A DNA stretch of 64,000 nt. Source: Trissonchulus latispiculum. Lineage: Eukaryota; Nematoda; Enoplea; Enoplida; Ironidae. The position numbers and the translations under genes are program-made. Location: NCBI GenBank assembly GCA_030248195.1, contig JASAND010030439.1, positions 1-64,000 on the forward strand. The letters run 5' to 3'. The notes beneath the pieces were generated by a model, which ran no database searches, was not told where the DNA came from, and was given only the letters and a program-made list of their open reading frames with translations. Below are positions 32,473 to 43,987 of this stretch, piece after piece (position 1 is the first letter of the stretch; every line of letters starts with the position of its first letter).

Positions 32473-34930
32473 CAGTTGGTCGCGGGCCGCGGGTACCCGC
32501 GGGGCGGGGCGGGTATCACCAAATTTCAATACCCGCACTACCCGCGCGGGTATCTGTGCGGGCCTAACCTAAAACTTTTAACGATTTTTGTCTAAAACTA
32601 AGTAAAATTTATTAGTTAAACAGAACATACTGCATTTGTATTTTCATCTCTCATTTAGTTTTAAAAGTTTTCTGAACTGTAATAGCGCGTCTGTGCTGCT
32701 TTGCTTAAAAGAGCGGACCAATCGTCTCGGCACTACGCATCCTATAATTTCAGCAATTTCAAACCCGATAAAACTTGTTTGCGTGACTGACTATATACTG
32801 TAAGACTATATACTTTTCGGTCTTCTTATCCAACACAGTTCCTGAGTCTGCAAGGTTTAGAGACGTTTGCTTTACAACTGTTGAATCTAGTTGAATGAGT
32901 TTTCACAAATATTTATTTAGTTTTTAATATTAATCAGTTGCTGGATTGTAGATTCTTGTATTCTTGTTTATGATTAAAAATAGGTCACTACGAACTAAAG
33001 CCAATATAGGCAAAGGAACAGCGACAAAGGAACCAGGAACGGGAGCATGAACAGGAACAAAACAGTGGTCGGCTTTTTGGAAAAGGAGCGGAAGCCTAAT
33101 TTTAGGAATAGGCGTAAAAATTGGGTTCTAACAAGAACAGGAGCGGAGACCTATTTTTAGGAGCCTGAAGGAAATTCATTTTCAGGAGCAGGACCTAAAA
33201 CAGAGGTCTGTTTGCAGCAACCACAGTTCCAGTTTAATTTCAGTAACAGGGAGTCAAACAGGGGCTTATTTCACACCCATAATTTCCACCTTAAAGCATA
33301 TTTGAGCTTGTGTTGCGGGTGGTCGGTCAATGTATAACACGTTACCCCTAAAAGGGGTATTATTTCGCCAAGAGTGTGTAAAGTTCAACCGAACTAAAAG
33401 GCCGACGGTTTTGATCAAGAACTAAACATACAGTGCCAAAAAACCCAATTGTTTATATTAATACTCGTGACTATTCCTAATGGTAATATGCAGAGACTGA
33501 ACTGTATGTAAGCATATCTGACGTATTTTGGGAATAACGTTTGCAGTCTATAACCTGGAAAGGTATCCTCAAGGTGCACAAGAAAGTGTCCCATTGACTT
33601 ATCTGAGTCTGTCGGGCTCGTCTGTTGTAAAAAAGCTATATGTTACAACACAGCTTAATAGAGCTCTCGAATACTTAGGATCAGCAATCGGTTGATCAAG
33701 CTGTTTTTAATTGGTTGTTGATGTTCTTCAAATTCTGATGATTTTTTATGTTAGTTCAAACAAGAGAAACTTGAAGTTGCCTGGCAAAACTAGCAAAGTA
33801 CTAGCAAAACCCATGAACGCTTCGTGTATTATCCCGCAGTTCAGAGGATTGTAGAATAAAGCAGAAAGACAACTAAAAAGGCGTTTTCAAGAAGCGCTAA
33901 GTGAGAAACGACCTTTGTTAGTCAGGTGGTCTTGTAACTTCATTTCAGAAGACGCTCGATTGTAACATAAATATATCAGAAATAGACACAATATAAAAGG
34001 TGATCTCATTTGCATAATTTGCATGTAGAAAAATTGTTTGATTTTGATTTCTGGTCAAGGAGGCAAGGTAGAAATTTTGTCCAATGGAAGTAAATATTAA
34101 GTATCTCCCCCTGCATAAAAACTAAACTTGACAGAAATTCAAGATTTTTAATTAGAATAAGTTAGCAGTATTCCCACAACTTGTTTTCTCCTGGAATTTT
34201 ACTCATTAACACGTTTAGACCATGGTCCTCCCTCAAGGAAAAAAGGTAACAGCTAGATTTAGACGCTAAACATAGGCATTCTACCTGGTAGGAGAAAATT
34301 TTCAGTTCAAATGTGGGTCCACCCATTACAAGTATTTCGCCTCCGGCGAAATAAAAATCTTATTTGTTAAACTAAATCCGCATATTAAGAAAAGTCATAG
34401 TGACATTACATACAAGGTAATATCAAAGCAGGTCATGTGGAGATCTTGTGGTTTTGATCTCTTGTGATCTTTTTAATTTCATGTTTCGGTTCCTTTATCC
34501 GATTTCGCTCCTGTTCTTGTTCCTGAAATCATATTCCTTCTGTTCCTGTTCCTGTTCCTGTTCCAAGTTTTAGAAGTCACCTTAAAATATAAAACTTTTT
34601 GGGAAGTCATCAAGAAATGATGATTTTTATTTTTCATTTATTTGTTTTAATTTTCAAAAAATCTGGTGAACTAATTGCTTGTAACTAATTTTCACGATTG
34701 TTTCAGAGATATTTCGCACTAAGAAACTTAACGATAAAATAGATATACCTAATAAAAATGAAAATTGCCGTTTTAATTTAGTTTTCAACATGAGCGGGGA
34801 GAAAAAGATTTTGCGGATATTTTGCGGATATCACTTGTCTGTGGGCCGCGGGCCGCGGGGCGGGGCGGGTACCCTTCTGCGGGCCGCGGGCCGGGGCGGG
34901 TAGCAAAAATCCGGCCCGCGACCAACTCTG
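32473..34930. mobile_element. GC-ended hAT-like element, copy B
   Basis: Same inverted ends and contents as 19,276-21,718, including the nested Helitron-like element (33,338-34,352, minus). It was carried by the segmental duplication rather than inserted independently, because the flanks match too. Confidence 0.7.
33338..34352 (-). mobile_element. Helitron-like element, copy B
   Basis: Same start hairpin (about 34,334-34,352) and CCCCTAAAAGGGG end hairpin as 20,129-21,140. Confidence 0.5.
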
Positions 34931-35504
34931 AGATGGCGTACGACTAAATCAAACACAAGTTAACTACGTATGCCATTAGGCTCTCTTCTAATTTGCATTG
35001 CGTAACAGTGCTCCGACCAGAATATCCAATGTCTTTCCCCCTCCCCGAAATGCGAATGCAGGCTCGCCCTAGCTTATCTCTGCTTGTTTGGGAAGAGGGT
35101 GGCCAGTTTCCAATCAGATTTCTACCTCCCCTTTGGATTGCGTTGCTAGCTGTCGCTTCCTTACTCCTTCCAGCAAAGAGTCGTGGGTCCTTTTCAGAAA
35201 AGTACTAATCAGTCGGTCTCGGTTACTTGGGATTTGATTAGTTACTCGCTGTGGCGGTAAATTGGGTACCACTGTTGTGAAGAAGGTAGCAGGGGTCCGT
35301 GTAGGCTGTAACGCTTTGCATCTCTTTCCGTCATTAGATGTGTCACAGTTGCACTATGGATGTGTATCCGGGGATAAGCATTCAACAACACCCTATATTT
35401 GAATGTTTGAAGTACAGATGTAGATATCCTCCAGGGAGTCACCTTTACTTCCCCCCCCCTCCAACGGGGAACATTTGTGTATTCTGTTCGGCATCGTTAC
35501 TCAA

Positions 35505-35830
35505 TAGTAGTATAGTGTACCCGTTTCGCACCCGCTTCCTGGAGTAATTGACCTTTGACCTTTCCTTCAGTTCACACGTACTTAAGATTATTCTAAACTA
35601 CACCAATCTCTTTCTTTGCTTTCTTTAATACCTTTCTTTCCGACCCTCTGTGTTCTTCCCCCGGGGCTTGGGACCCGGCGTCGGCCCATTACCGGACACC
35701 TACCTACTTATGCTAACCTATTTCCTACCTACCTAACCTACTTCCTACGTATATACTTACCTATTTATCTTAGCTACCTAAACTAACTCTACCTACCTAA
35801 GCCCGGCCCTTCACCATCTAATGTTTTTGT
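35505..35830 (+). repeat. SINE-tail relative
   Basis: Contains AGTATAGTGTACCCGTTTC and CTTCCCCCGGGGCTTGGGAC followed by CTACCTACCTA-type low complexity, as in the SINE tails at 18.2-18.5 and 31.4-31.7 kb, but more diverged and without a tRNA-like head nearby. 34,999-35,504 shows no recognisable gene. Confidence 0.5.
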
Positions 35831-36004
35831 TCCTTTCTGCTTTAATGATTTTTTCTTTTCTAGCTACGATATACAGCATACTTATGTACAACTATTTACA
35901 GTAGTCCTTAGGAGGACTGTTGGGATAAGGGAGGCTAATGTAGACTTTTACCTAAGGCATACTCAGTACCATCTGCTAGACAAACGAATACTGTCATTTT
36001 TACT

Positions 36005-36181
36005 TCACTTCGAAATGGTAAAGCTTTTTTCTAAAATTATTCCTACTGCGTTAATTTCAGGGTTGTTTCTAATGTGATTTTCAGCGTCCATCCGAGCCTC
36101 TGCGAATGAATCGGACACCCCAGACCCAAGTGAAGTTTCCCCGTTATCCAGAATAATGCTCCAATAGTAACTGTAATCCAT
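36005..36181 (-). CDS. Small ORF (58 aa) downstream of the NADAR ORF
   Basis: ATG at 36,181 and stop at 36,005-36,007. The protein begins MDYSYYWSIILDNGETS and has a normal, non-repetitive composition with an acidic middle (DSFAEARMDAEN). It starts about 48 bp after the NADAR stop on the same strand, in keeping with a compact gene run. No family recognised; a chance frame of this length is possible. Confidence 0.4.
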   Translation of the reverse strand: MDYSYYWSIILDNGETSLGSGVSDSFAEARMDAENHIRNNPEINAVGIILEKSFTISK

Positions 36182-36229
36182 CTTTATGTCTTGTGTGCAG
36201 ACTTTGAGTTTCTTGATTGAGAGCTCTTA

Positions 36230-36523
36230 TTAATTTCGTCCCTCACTTTCTCTAATAAGTTCCCCTAAACGACTTTCTCCTTGATAGTCCTTAATATAGG
36301 TTTCAGTTCCAGTTCCCCAATATTTTTCAAATGAATTCACAAAAACTATTTTCTTCTTACCGGTACTCAGTAATATTTCCCTAGCTTGTTTGTTTTGTTC
36401 AAATTTTGCGAGTATTCCTTCCAGAACCACTTTGTCCTTTATTAGGTCCCAAACCTTCTCATCGAACTCTTTTATGTTCTTTGCGGCTTCCCTTTGACGT
36501 CTAGCGGTTTTTCCTGCTGCGCC
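36230..36523 (-). CDS. NADAR (YbiA-like) domain, C-terminal part
   Basis: An open minus-strand frame of 97 codons after a stop at 36,524-36,526; there is no ATG at its start, so it is a fragment or an exon (the bases CCTGAG before it could be an acceptor). It matches the C-terminal half of NADAR: VWDLIKDKVVLEGI, AKFEQN, LLSTG, the hallmark YWGTG, then a GELIRESEG end. Unlike the retrotransposon ORF3 it keeps the WG motif. NADAR proteins are N-glycosidases; some act as antitoxins reversing DarT-type DNA ADP-ribosylation. The N-terminal half was not found in 36,530-37,120. It lies on the same strand as the YqaJ ORF. Confidence 0.6.
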   Translation of the reverse strand, partial: GAAGKTARRQREAAKNIKEFDEKVWDLIKDKVVLEGILAKFEQNKQAREILLSTGKKKIVFVNSFEKYWGTGTETYIKDYQGESRLGELIRESEGRN

Positions 36524-37123
36524 TCAGGTATCTTATGTTTGCTCTGCCACCTTAGGCTCCATGCAATAAAATGTGAAAGATAGGGGTTTGCATGAAAGCG
36601 TGTAAGCAATGCTTTAAGATGGCAGAGCATGATTTACGCTTACACCCAATTTGAAAATTGTGATGACTCATAAAACAAACATAATCACAAAGATCGCTGA
36701 TTTAATGAAATGAAACAGGTTTGTTTCATTCTGTCAGTTAAACTCTCTTATAGCATTTTGCAGACATCAGCTGACCAGTTTTTGCAGAGTGCAGATTTCA
36801 AGGTCTGCAGATTATGAAGTAAGATAAATCTCAAATTGCTCGCTTTCTAAACCCCACCAAACAACAAATTTGAAATCGCAGAGTCTTTCTATTACAGTTA
36901 CCTGAAGTCTCAAGTTCGCCGCATTTGCTTAATAAAATATAGATTGCATTAAAAAGTAATAATCTGACATGGTCGAGCTTGAATCCTCAGTAACCTCAAC
37001 CATAAAATTGTTTACGCTGCGCAGCAGGCCTACAATTTATAGAAATGTTCCTCTGACAGCATTCAATCTTTTGCAGAAATTATTGCTTGTTTCTTTCAGG
37101 ATAATTTTCCTGGTCTCAAATCA

Positions 37124-38009
37124 TTAAAATAAACAGCTTTTCCCCCTTCGTACCACTGCTAGACTGAGTAGTACATTTTTCCGTGAAGTCGGAAGGGGCT
37201 GAAGTGAACGTTGCTTAGAGGGCAGTAGCCAGTAGAGAAAGTAGCGCAACCATGGACTGTGGTTGGCTCCACTATAGTAGAATTTTTTGAGATGTTCTTT
37301 GACGTCGTTTATGGTTTTTTCTGCTTTTATGTCTGCTTTTATGTACTCTCCACTTACAATCTTTTTGTTAAACTTTTCCAATCCTTCGATCATCCGTTTC
37401 CAAATACTTTCCTCAAAATCAACTTGAAATACTAGTAGCTCATTCTTTCTGAGCGTGCACAACTAAGTCGCATCTCTTTATTCCTGTAAGACCCATCATT
37501 CCCATAATCTGATAGAAATACTTATGCCGTCTTTTTAGAACAAGTTTGGTGCCCTGGGAAATTAGGTAGAACCCTTTCCTTTGGAGAACGATTTCGAAAA
37601 TAGAACGGGGTTTGGGATTCTGATCGTAAATTGTCTTTATTTCTAAAAGCCATGGGTCAGGGTTTCCATCCTCGTATACAATACCGTCAGGACTGCCACC
37701 CAGCCGATCTAAGTGAGGAGGAACGCAAAAGCCTGCCGGAAGAACTCGAACTGCATAGTTCATGTGTCTAATATATGCTTGTCTCCCATCGTCTTCGTAG
37801 CGGAGTCCGTAGGCGCAAGCCGGAATTACCTTTCTGTCCGGATTGTTTATGCGCTCAGCAAGATTTTTGGCTGCTTTCTCTGAGTTTACCATAAGAACGT
37901 ACCCGAATTTTGAACTAGTTATCCTTCCCTTCCTGTGGCTGAACCAGTTTTCATTGTCGCTCTGGCCCAGTGTGGACAAAAAGACCTCTGTATCTATCGC
38001 TGCCGACAT
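37124..38009 (-). pseudogene. YqaJ / lambda-exonuclease-like nuclease, frameshifted
   Basis: The frame from ATG 38,009 (189 codons) has NENWFSHRKGRITSSKFG, AYGLRYEDDGRQAY, LGGSPDGIV, WLLEIKT and YFYQIMGMMGLTG. This is the order of the YqaJ recombinase family, with the metal-binding Asp (SPDG) and E-x-K (EIK) present. At about 37,440-37,462 the frame stops, but the family's next block continues in another frame (KNELLVFQVDFEESIW), indicating a one-base shift. Members are 5'-3' exonucleases used by phages, large viruses and some transposons in recombination. The start overlaps the end of the upstream ORF by 16 bp. Family call is by motif. Confidence 0.75.
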
Positions 38010-38221
38010 TTGTTAGATTTTATCTTCTCGCAATATCTGCAGTGAATTTTTTCGTACTCGTCCAGTCTTTTATTTCTTTCTTTCCTTATCTCTTTCTGCT
38101 TTGACGTTAAAATTTTTACTCGCTTTTGGGGGACGTATAGTTTCTTGGGTGGGCTACAGCTACTGTCATATTTTAGTGGAAAGAAAGATTCTTTCTTTCT
38201 TTCTTTTCTTTCTTTTTCTTT

Positions 38222-38281
<60 letters not shown>

Positions 38282-38793
38282 TAAAAGAAAGAAAGAAAGT
38301 TTGGCCATCACAAATTTGATAGACACATGTTGTGCTGCCAGCCCAGCCTGACTGACCTTCTGACTTAACGTAAACTCAATTTCCTAGTCCACTAAAGTAG
38401 TGCTTAAGATGCGTGTGTGTGTTAGAAGTAAAGACGAAGATCAAATATCACAACATTGGAGGTTCTTTTAAAATTGGCTTAGCTGTCAAGCAGACAGCTG
38501 ACAGAAAGCTGACAGCAGCTGTCAAGTTAAGAAGCGTCTACATAGGGTCACTGAAATTTCTTTTCTTATGCAACTTTTCTTTCTTTGTTTCTTTCTTTCT
38601 TTTTCTTTTCTTTTCATTCTTTCTTTCTTTCTTGGAATTCTCTTTTTCTTTCCACTAAAATATGACAGTAGCTGTACTACCTTCTTTAAAATATTTAAGA
38701 AAGGCGTATACACAGTTGAAATGCTTACCGCGGAAATAAATCATAACTTTATATCCTGCTTTTATTAATTTATCGTTTTTATTGATTTTCTGC
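37994..38793 (-). pseudogene. Basic Cys-motif ORF interrupted by a MITE
   Basis: The 3' part (37,994-38,155) encodes a Lys/Arg-rich stretch ending in HCRYCEKIKSNKC, a possible zinc-binding motif. Immediately beyond the MITE (38,157-38,674) the minus strand continues open (38,675-38,793); leaving out the element and one TA keeps the two parts in one frame. The frame abuts the upstream ORF's stop at 38,796-38,798. No family recognised. Confidence 0.45.
38157..38674. mobile_element. TA-site MITE carrying (CTTT)n arrays
   Basis: Inverted ends CAGCTACTGTCATATTTTAG, flanked by TA at 38,155-38,156 and 38,675-38,676, as in Tc1/mariner insertions. Long CTTT/GAAA microsatellites lie just inside the left end (about 38,190-38,300), with shorter ones inside the right end. 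518 bp, non-coding. Confidence 0.75.
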
Positions 38794-38795
38794 TT

Positions 38796-39134
38796 TTATT
38801 GATTACACAACGCATGTATGAATTTTCCAGCCTGGATTCTTGAAGAATTCCATAACAGTAATCTGCGCCACCACGAAGTCCTATCCTTAATAATATCCAC
38901 AATCCTTTCTAAGTGCATGTTTGTATTCCCGGGTGTCAAACGTTCCAGCTGGGGGTACTTTTCCCAGGACATTTCCCAAAAACCAACGAAAACATCTTCA
39001 TCCAATACTGCTAACACTGGCGATCCAAAAGAATCTACGGTATCAAAATTAGAGGAACCTGCATCCTTAAGTGTGGCCTCTAAAGTTAAAAAATCTAGTA
39101 AATGCTCCACAATCGCTGGAAACAATTTGGTCAT
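38796..39134 (-). CDS. Unknown 112-aa ORF at the head of the minus-strand run
   Basis: ATG at 39,134. The product is moderately acidic, with FLTLEATLKDAG, VLAVLDEDVFVGFWE and a basic C-terminal TSWWRRLLLW. It is in the same frame as the following Cys-motif ORF, separated only by its stop. A plus-strand frame overlaps it (38,818-39,171) and cannot be excluded. No domain recognised. Confidence 0.35.
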   Translation of the reverse strand: MTKLFPAIVEHLLDFLTLEATLKDAGSSNFDTVDSFGSPVLAVLDEDVFVGFWEMSWEKYPQLERLTPGNTNMHLERIVDIIKDRTSWWRRLLLWNSSRIQAGKFIHALCNQ

Positions 39135-40960
39135 GTTTTTGCAAAAACTATGTACATTTCTGGGTCGGTGACTACGAATCTAAAATCCGTTCATCGATTA
39201 AGCTTTTAGTTACATAGCTCTCAGCAGGCTTATACATGCTAAGCTTACATCTTCAGCTTACTGCGAGCTAATGAAAAGCTTAATCGAAAAACGCATTTCG
39301 GAGTCCTGCTCAGCGACCCAGAAAAAGCCATATGCAGCTTTTCGGCAAACTCCGGGACAAAAAGATTTCGGTTCCCCTTACAAAACTTAAAAAAATAAAT
39401 TTTTTAATTTAAAATTTTTAGTGCAGGTCGATCAGAAATGTGTCAAAATACACCCATACAAAATTTGAGTATGTATAGTTGCGTTTTGCAAATTTTATAC
39501 GCAGGTCTGCGTATACGGAGTTATCACCGGATTATCTAAATAATTTTAGCAAAAGAAAACATTAAAACTGCTTTTTTAAGTTTTTCAAGGGGAAACAAAA
39601 AGTCTTCGAATTTGCTCTAGCGGTTTTCACGCAATCATGAATTCGAAATTTGTTTTTATCTAAGTTTCGTAAACACAGTGCAATGCAAGCTTAAACTTAA
39701 AGCTGAAAGCATAAGATTGATTACAAAATGTTTTGTTTCACCTTTGGCTAAACATGGACAAGGATTTTTCTGGGTACCTAACCGAACAAAAGACCAATCC
39801 AACAAGCTCTATTTGTAGTACATTTCTATAAAGTATCTAGTATCTACAGCAAATCTAATAATTTCCTTCAACAGTATGCTGATAACTGAGTGTTTTAAAC
39901 TGAAGTTTAACAACAGAAACCGAAAAACTTTTATCTCAAATTTTGCTGAGAAGTTGAATGTAGTCTTTCTTCCGGTTGGCAGAACACAAGTCCAAAATCT
40001 GTATCTCACATAAAACACAGATGCATGCTATTCAATCCAGTTGCTGGTGTTCACCCTGGATAAAAGCCTCAAATACGACGACGAGCGGCTATAGCCAAAA
40101 ATTGTAAATTTTTGACTTTTCCAAATTTATATTCATATTCGAATCTTATACCAAATTTGAAGCTCGAGATGTTCTTAACATTTATCTTCTTGCACCAGGT
40201 ATCCACAAGGTAGACATGAGTGACTTGAAGTGTGACCTATGTAGGAATGAGATTGTAGGATTTTTCTTGTTCGTACTTGACTTAGCCTAGTAATTTATAT
40301 GGTAATAAATGCATGTGCGCAGGGATTTAATTTGGGCTTTCGGCCAAATTTGTTTGTTTGTAGCCCTATCCCGTTTTATTCCTCAACAATATTTGTGAAA
40401 TTATCAGTTGTAAGGATTTTAACTGCAATTAGTTTAGTTGACCGCTCTTTAAGAATTTTGTTTTGTTATGGGACCACATGTATATTTGGCCTGAAAATAA
40501 GTGAAATCGGGGGCCATCAAACTTAGTATCCAGCTATATGCTTCTCTTCAGCTGTGATTTTGTCTATTTTGTCTAGTCGATATTTACATACAACCACTGT
40601 CACCGTATTGTCGGTATTACAGCAAACATCGGCTCCGCTTTCGGGGGACAAACCTTTGACAGCATTGAGTTAGTTAGTTAGGGTTCACTTCCCGCCCGCT
40701 AGCTGGTGAGCTGTCGCGAGGCCTCTCCGCAGAGACACTCAATACAGATAACTATAACGTTGTTATGGTTATCCACTTTGAATGTAGGAAGTTAAATCGA
40801 AAAATCACCCCCTGCACCTTTACATGCCGGCAAGCTGGACAAACCAATCAAATAAGCTCAGGTGGCTAAACATTTACACCTCAGTAGAGCAAACCGGTGT
40901 GGTTACCCCACTGAGGCGGCACTGATCTGTCATGGTGGACCTCCTTCTGTCCATTTCTGT
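39135..40960. other. No gene supported; degenerate repeat material
   Basis: 39,170-39,450 resembles the inside of the 60,967-61,560 foldback (ACGAATCTAAA...CCGTT and AGCTT-rich words) but is badly decayed. The remainder is AT-rich with only short frames. Confidence 0.4.
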
Positions 40961-41890
40961 CTCCACTCTTGACAGCATTGAAATGGCTGTTTGGTACGCC
41001 ATTTTAAGGATGCACGGAAAGGACGACTTTGCGGGAGATTTGACTAAAAAACCGGTGCTGCGCAGAGACGCTTCCAAGTAGTGCTGGGACCGGTTCCAAA
41101 GAACCTGTAGAACCGGAACCGGAACCAGTAGGATTTTTTGAAACGGAACCGGAACCGGTGGCTTTTGGAACCGGCCGGTTCTAGTGTTAATTTTGGCTGT
41201 TTGAAACTTCAATCAAGGTTTATTTTGTAAAATTTTAATTTTAAAATTTTCTTATGAATTTGAATTTAGCATTTGAAATTTAACTTTATTTTGTACTTTT
41301 ATTTAGATAAGAAATTTTGTTTTTAAAAGACTTGTTGTGTAAATGGCAGAAGATTTTATATCAATTTTACGATGTCTTTAATAACAGTTTTCAGTCAATG
41401 TTTTAAGTTTTCTGAAAAGGTTGTAGAAATAGAAAAACTAAGGTGTATTCAGTGTTAACTCTTCTTTAAGGATGACAAAGGTAAGCATTAAGGATTTGAA
41501 TCAAGGTATGAAGTTAGTTGTACCTGTGTGCTGTATAAGTGCTCGAAAAGTTTTAATTCTCATTCAACGATTTTCCAAAATGTTTTCTGCTATAGTTTTC
41601 GATCTCAAAAAATCTTCGACCCCGAGATGAGATTAGCTGCTTTTTCAATGATTAAGCTTTGTAATATTGTAACTGTAGCTGTGTTGAATCGATAAGCAAA
41701 TTTTATTGGACTGCTTGAAATTGGTCGAGGAAAGTTCTGTGCGACGTTCGCTTTCTGCAGGGCAGTAGCTAAATGTTTATCTAGATTGAGAATACTTAGT
41801 ATTTTGGTAACGTCTGGTAGCTAAAATTTCCCCAACACATTGGTTAAAATGAAACAGACCATATCTCTTTCACAGTAAATATTTGTATAT

Positions 41891-43987
41891 GTTACGGGCA
41901 GATGAGTAAATTGGACACTTCTGAAAGTGTCCAGACAGATAGATAAATTATGCATGTGCGCAGACAGATAGATAAATTCTTACAATTATCGCATTCTGTC
42001 CGGACAGATGAGTAAATTATCTATGTGTCCAGAACAAGGTTGGACAGATGCGTAAATTTTTAAACTAAGAAATAATAATAGAGAATATTTGTGTTTATTG
42101 CTGTATTTAACTTCAGTACTGTTCTTCACTTTATTTTTTATAGTTTATGCATTGTTCTAAAATATTTTATTTGCTTATATTTTATTAAATTTTAAAAATC
42201 TCTTACTTGATCTTGTTAATTTAATATAACATTTATTAGATATCGTTCCAATTATTGATCGCTACTAATAATTAATTTTAATTATTTTAGGTATAGTCAG
42301 GGGGGGGGGGGAACTTAAATAGGGAAGCAAGCCTCCAACTTTTTCTTCGTTTGGATTTGGATCGGTTTGAGTATACCGTTACGTACCGTGGGCAAATACC
42401 TATCCAATCGTATATTCAAACTTCTCTTACACCTCTCTCAGCTTTGGCAGTAACAGGATTTGTCCAGGTTTTTTTACCCGCCAATCGGGGAAAAAACCTG
42501 GTGCGGGGAAAAAACATGGCACGGATTTCTAGCAAGCAACCATTTAGAGTGGTTTAAAAGCGTTGTTTCAGCTGTTTTTAGCGTGCAAAACTACCTAGGC
42601 ACCATTCTAGCGTCACAACAAGCTTAAAACCCGATTTTTTGGTCAAAATGCCAAATCCGACGTACCTAACCTGTTTGGGCATTAAACCTGCTGGGAACTG
42701 GACACAATATGCAGAATATCGCTAGAAATAAGTTAGTTGTGCTAAAAATTGCAATATCCCATCATTTTTTAAGTTTTTTGAAAATTTTCATTTTTACCAT
42801 TGAAACTTATGAAACCTAGCATGTTGATGCTGCAAATCAAATTTTCGAGCTAGAAGCTTCAAAAATGCCCAAAATTGGCATATTTTGAGGTTTTTAATGG
42901 TTTTAAAGCATTCTCTTTCATATAGGAGCATTAGTTACGCCTTCCTGAAGCATACGCAAAAATTTGAAAATTTGGTCACCATGTTTTTTCCCCGCTCTAG
43001 TGGACCCAATGTGGGGGAAAAAACATGGTCAAATTTTTTTACTGGGTTGACGTAGGGGAAAACCACTATTGCCATGTGATAGAGCAAGTCGAATTATGCC
43101 CGCATGCAAATTTATAGCAGCCAAAGTTTGATAGTTGGTTAGATATATACTTGCAAACTTTCGAAAATCCTTAGCATTTTGGCCCATTTTGGGAGGTCAA
43201 CTTTGGTCAAGTACTGTGCTTACAGATTCGAACTCAGAAACCAATCTGGTACTGTAGGGTATACTTCTAGACTTGCTCTTTCTAATGGGCTATACTAGGC
43301 AGCTGCAGCGGCTATGGTTGGGGAGTAGGCGACCATGTTTTTCCCCCTCTTTTCCGGCATGTTCCCCCCCCCCTGACTATATTTACTTATGAAATTTTGG
43401 TGCTGCCATTTTAGCGAAACTTAAAATTGAAACCAACAGTGAAATTAACAAGAATTAAATTTACATCTTTACGTTTTATGGTATGCTAGCGTATAATTAT
43501 TTATTCATATATATACGTATGTATATATTACCTAATCTCTTGTTAATTGAAATTTCATATAAATAAGTAAATAATTATTAAACTAAAATGTTATATACAT
43601 AAAATTAACAAGGTCAAATAAGATATTTTAAAATTTAATAAAATATAAGCTAATAAAATATAGTAGCAAGCTTTAGAACAATGAATAAACTATAAAAGTA
43701 AAGTGAAGAACAGTACTGAAGTTTAATTACAGCTATATACATACGTATATATAAACACAAATATTCTCCATTATTCCTTCTTAGTTTAAAAATTTACGCA
43801 TCTGTCCAACCCTGTTCTGGACACATAGATAATTTACTCATCTGTCCGGACAGAATGCGATAATTGTAAGAGTTTATCTATCTGTCTACACACATGCATA
43901 ATTTATCTATCTGTCTACACACATGCATAATTTATCTATCTGTCTGGACGCTTTCAGAAGTGTCCAATTTACTCATCTGCCCGTAAC
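41891..43987. mobile_element. Nested foldback with CAGATAGATAAATT arrays
   Basis: Arms of about 400 bp start GTTACGGGCAGATGAGTAAA and end in the complement. Both arms are built from GGACAGATRRATAAATT-type words and extend to about 42,285 and 43,590. The centre is occupied by the 42,294-43,379 element. Confidence 0.75.
42294..43379. mobile_element. TA-flanked G-run element
   Basis: Inverted ends TAGTCAGGGGGGG and CCCCCCCTGACTA, flanked by TA on each side. 1,086 bp. Inside, the word GGGGAAAAAACATGG recurs (about 42,500-42,520 and 43,013-43,030, with its complement near 42,982 and 43,334). Non-coding. Confidence 0.65.

Larger units (their letters stand above)
23098..34998 (+). repeat. Large duplicated segment, copy B
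   Basis: A direct copy of 12,973-21,786 with the same boundary words. Additional content relative to A: insertions at 23,484-24,555, 24,960-26,460 and 28,333-28,936, and a block at about 29,240-30,270 that copy C also has and A probably lost. Confidence 0.85.

Noticed and set aside
38101..38658. Phe/Ser/Leu-rich and Lys/Glu-rich frames
   Set aside because: Translations of the (CTTT)n microsatellite in the MITE.
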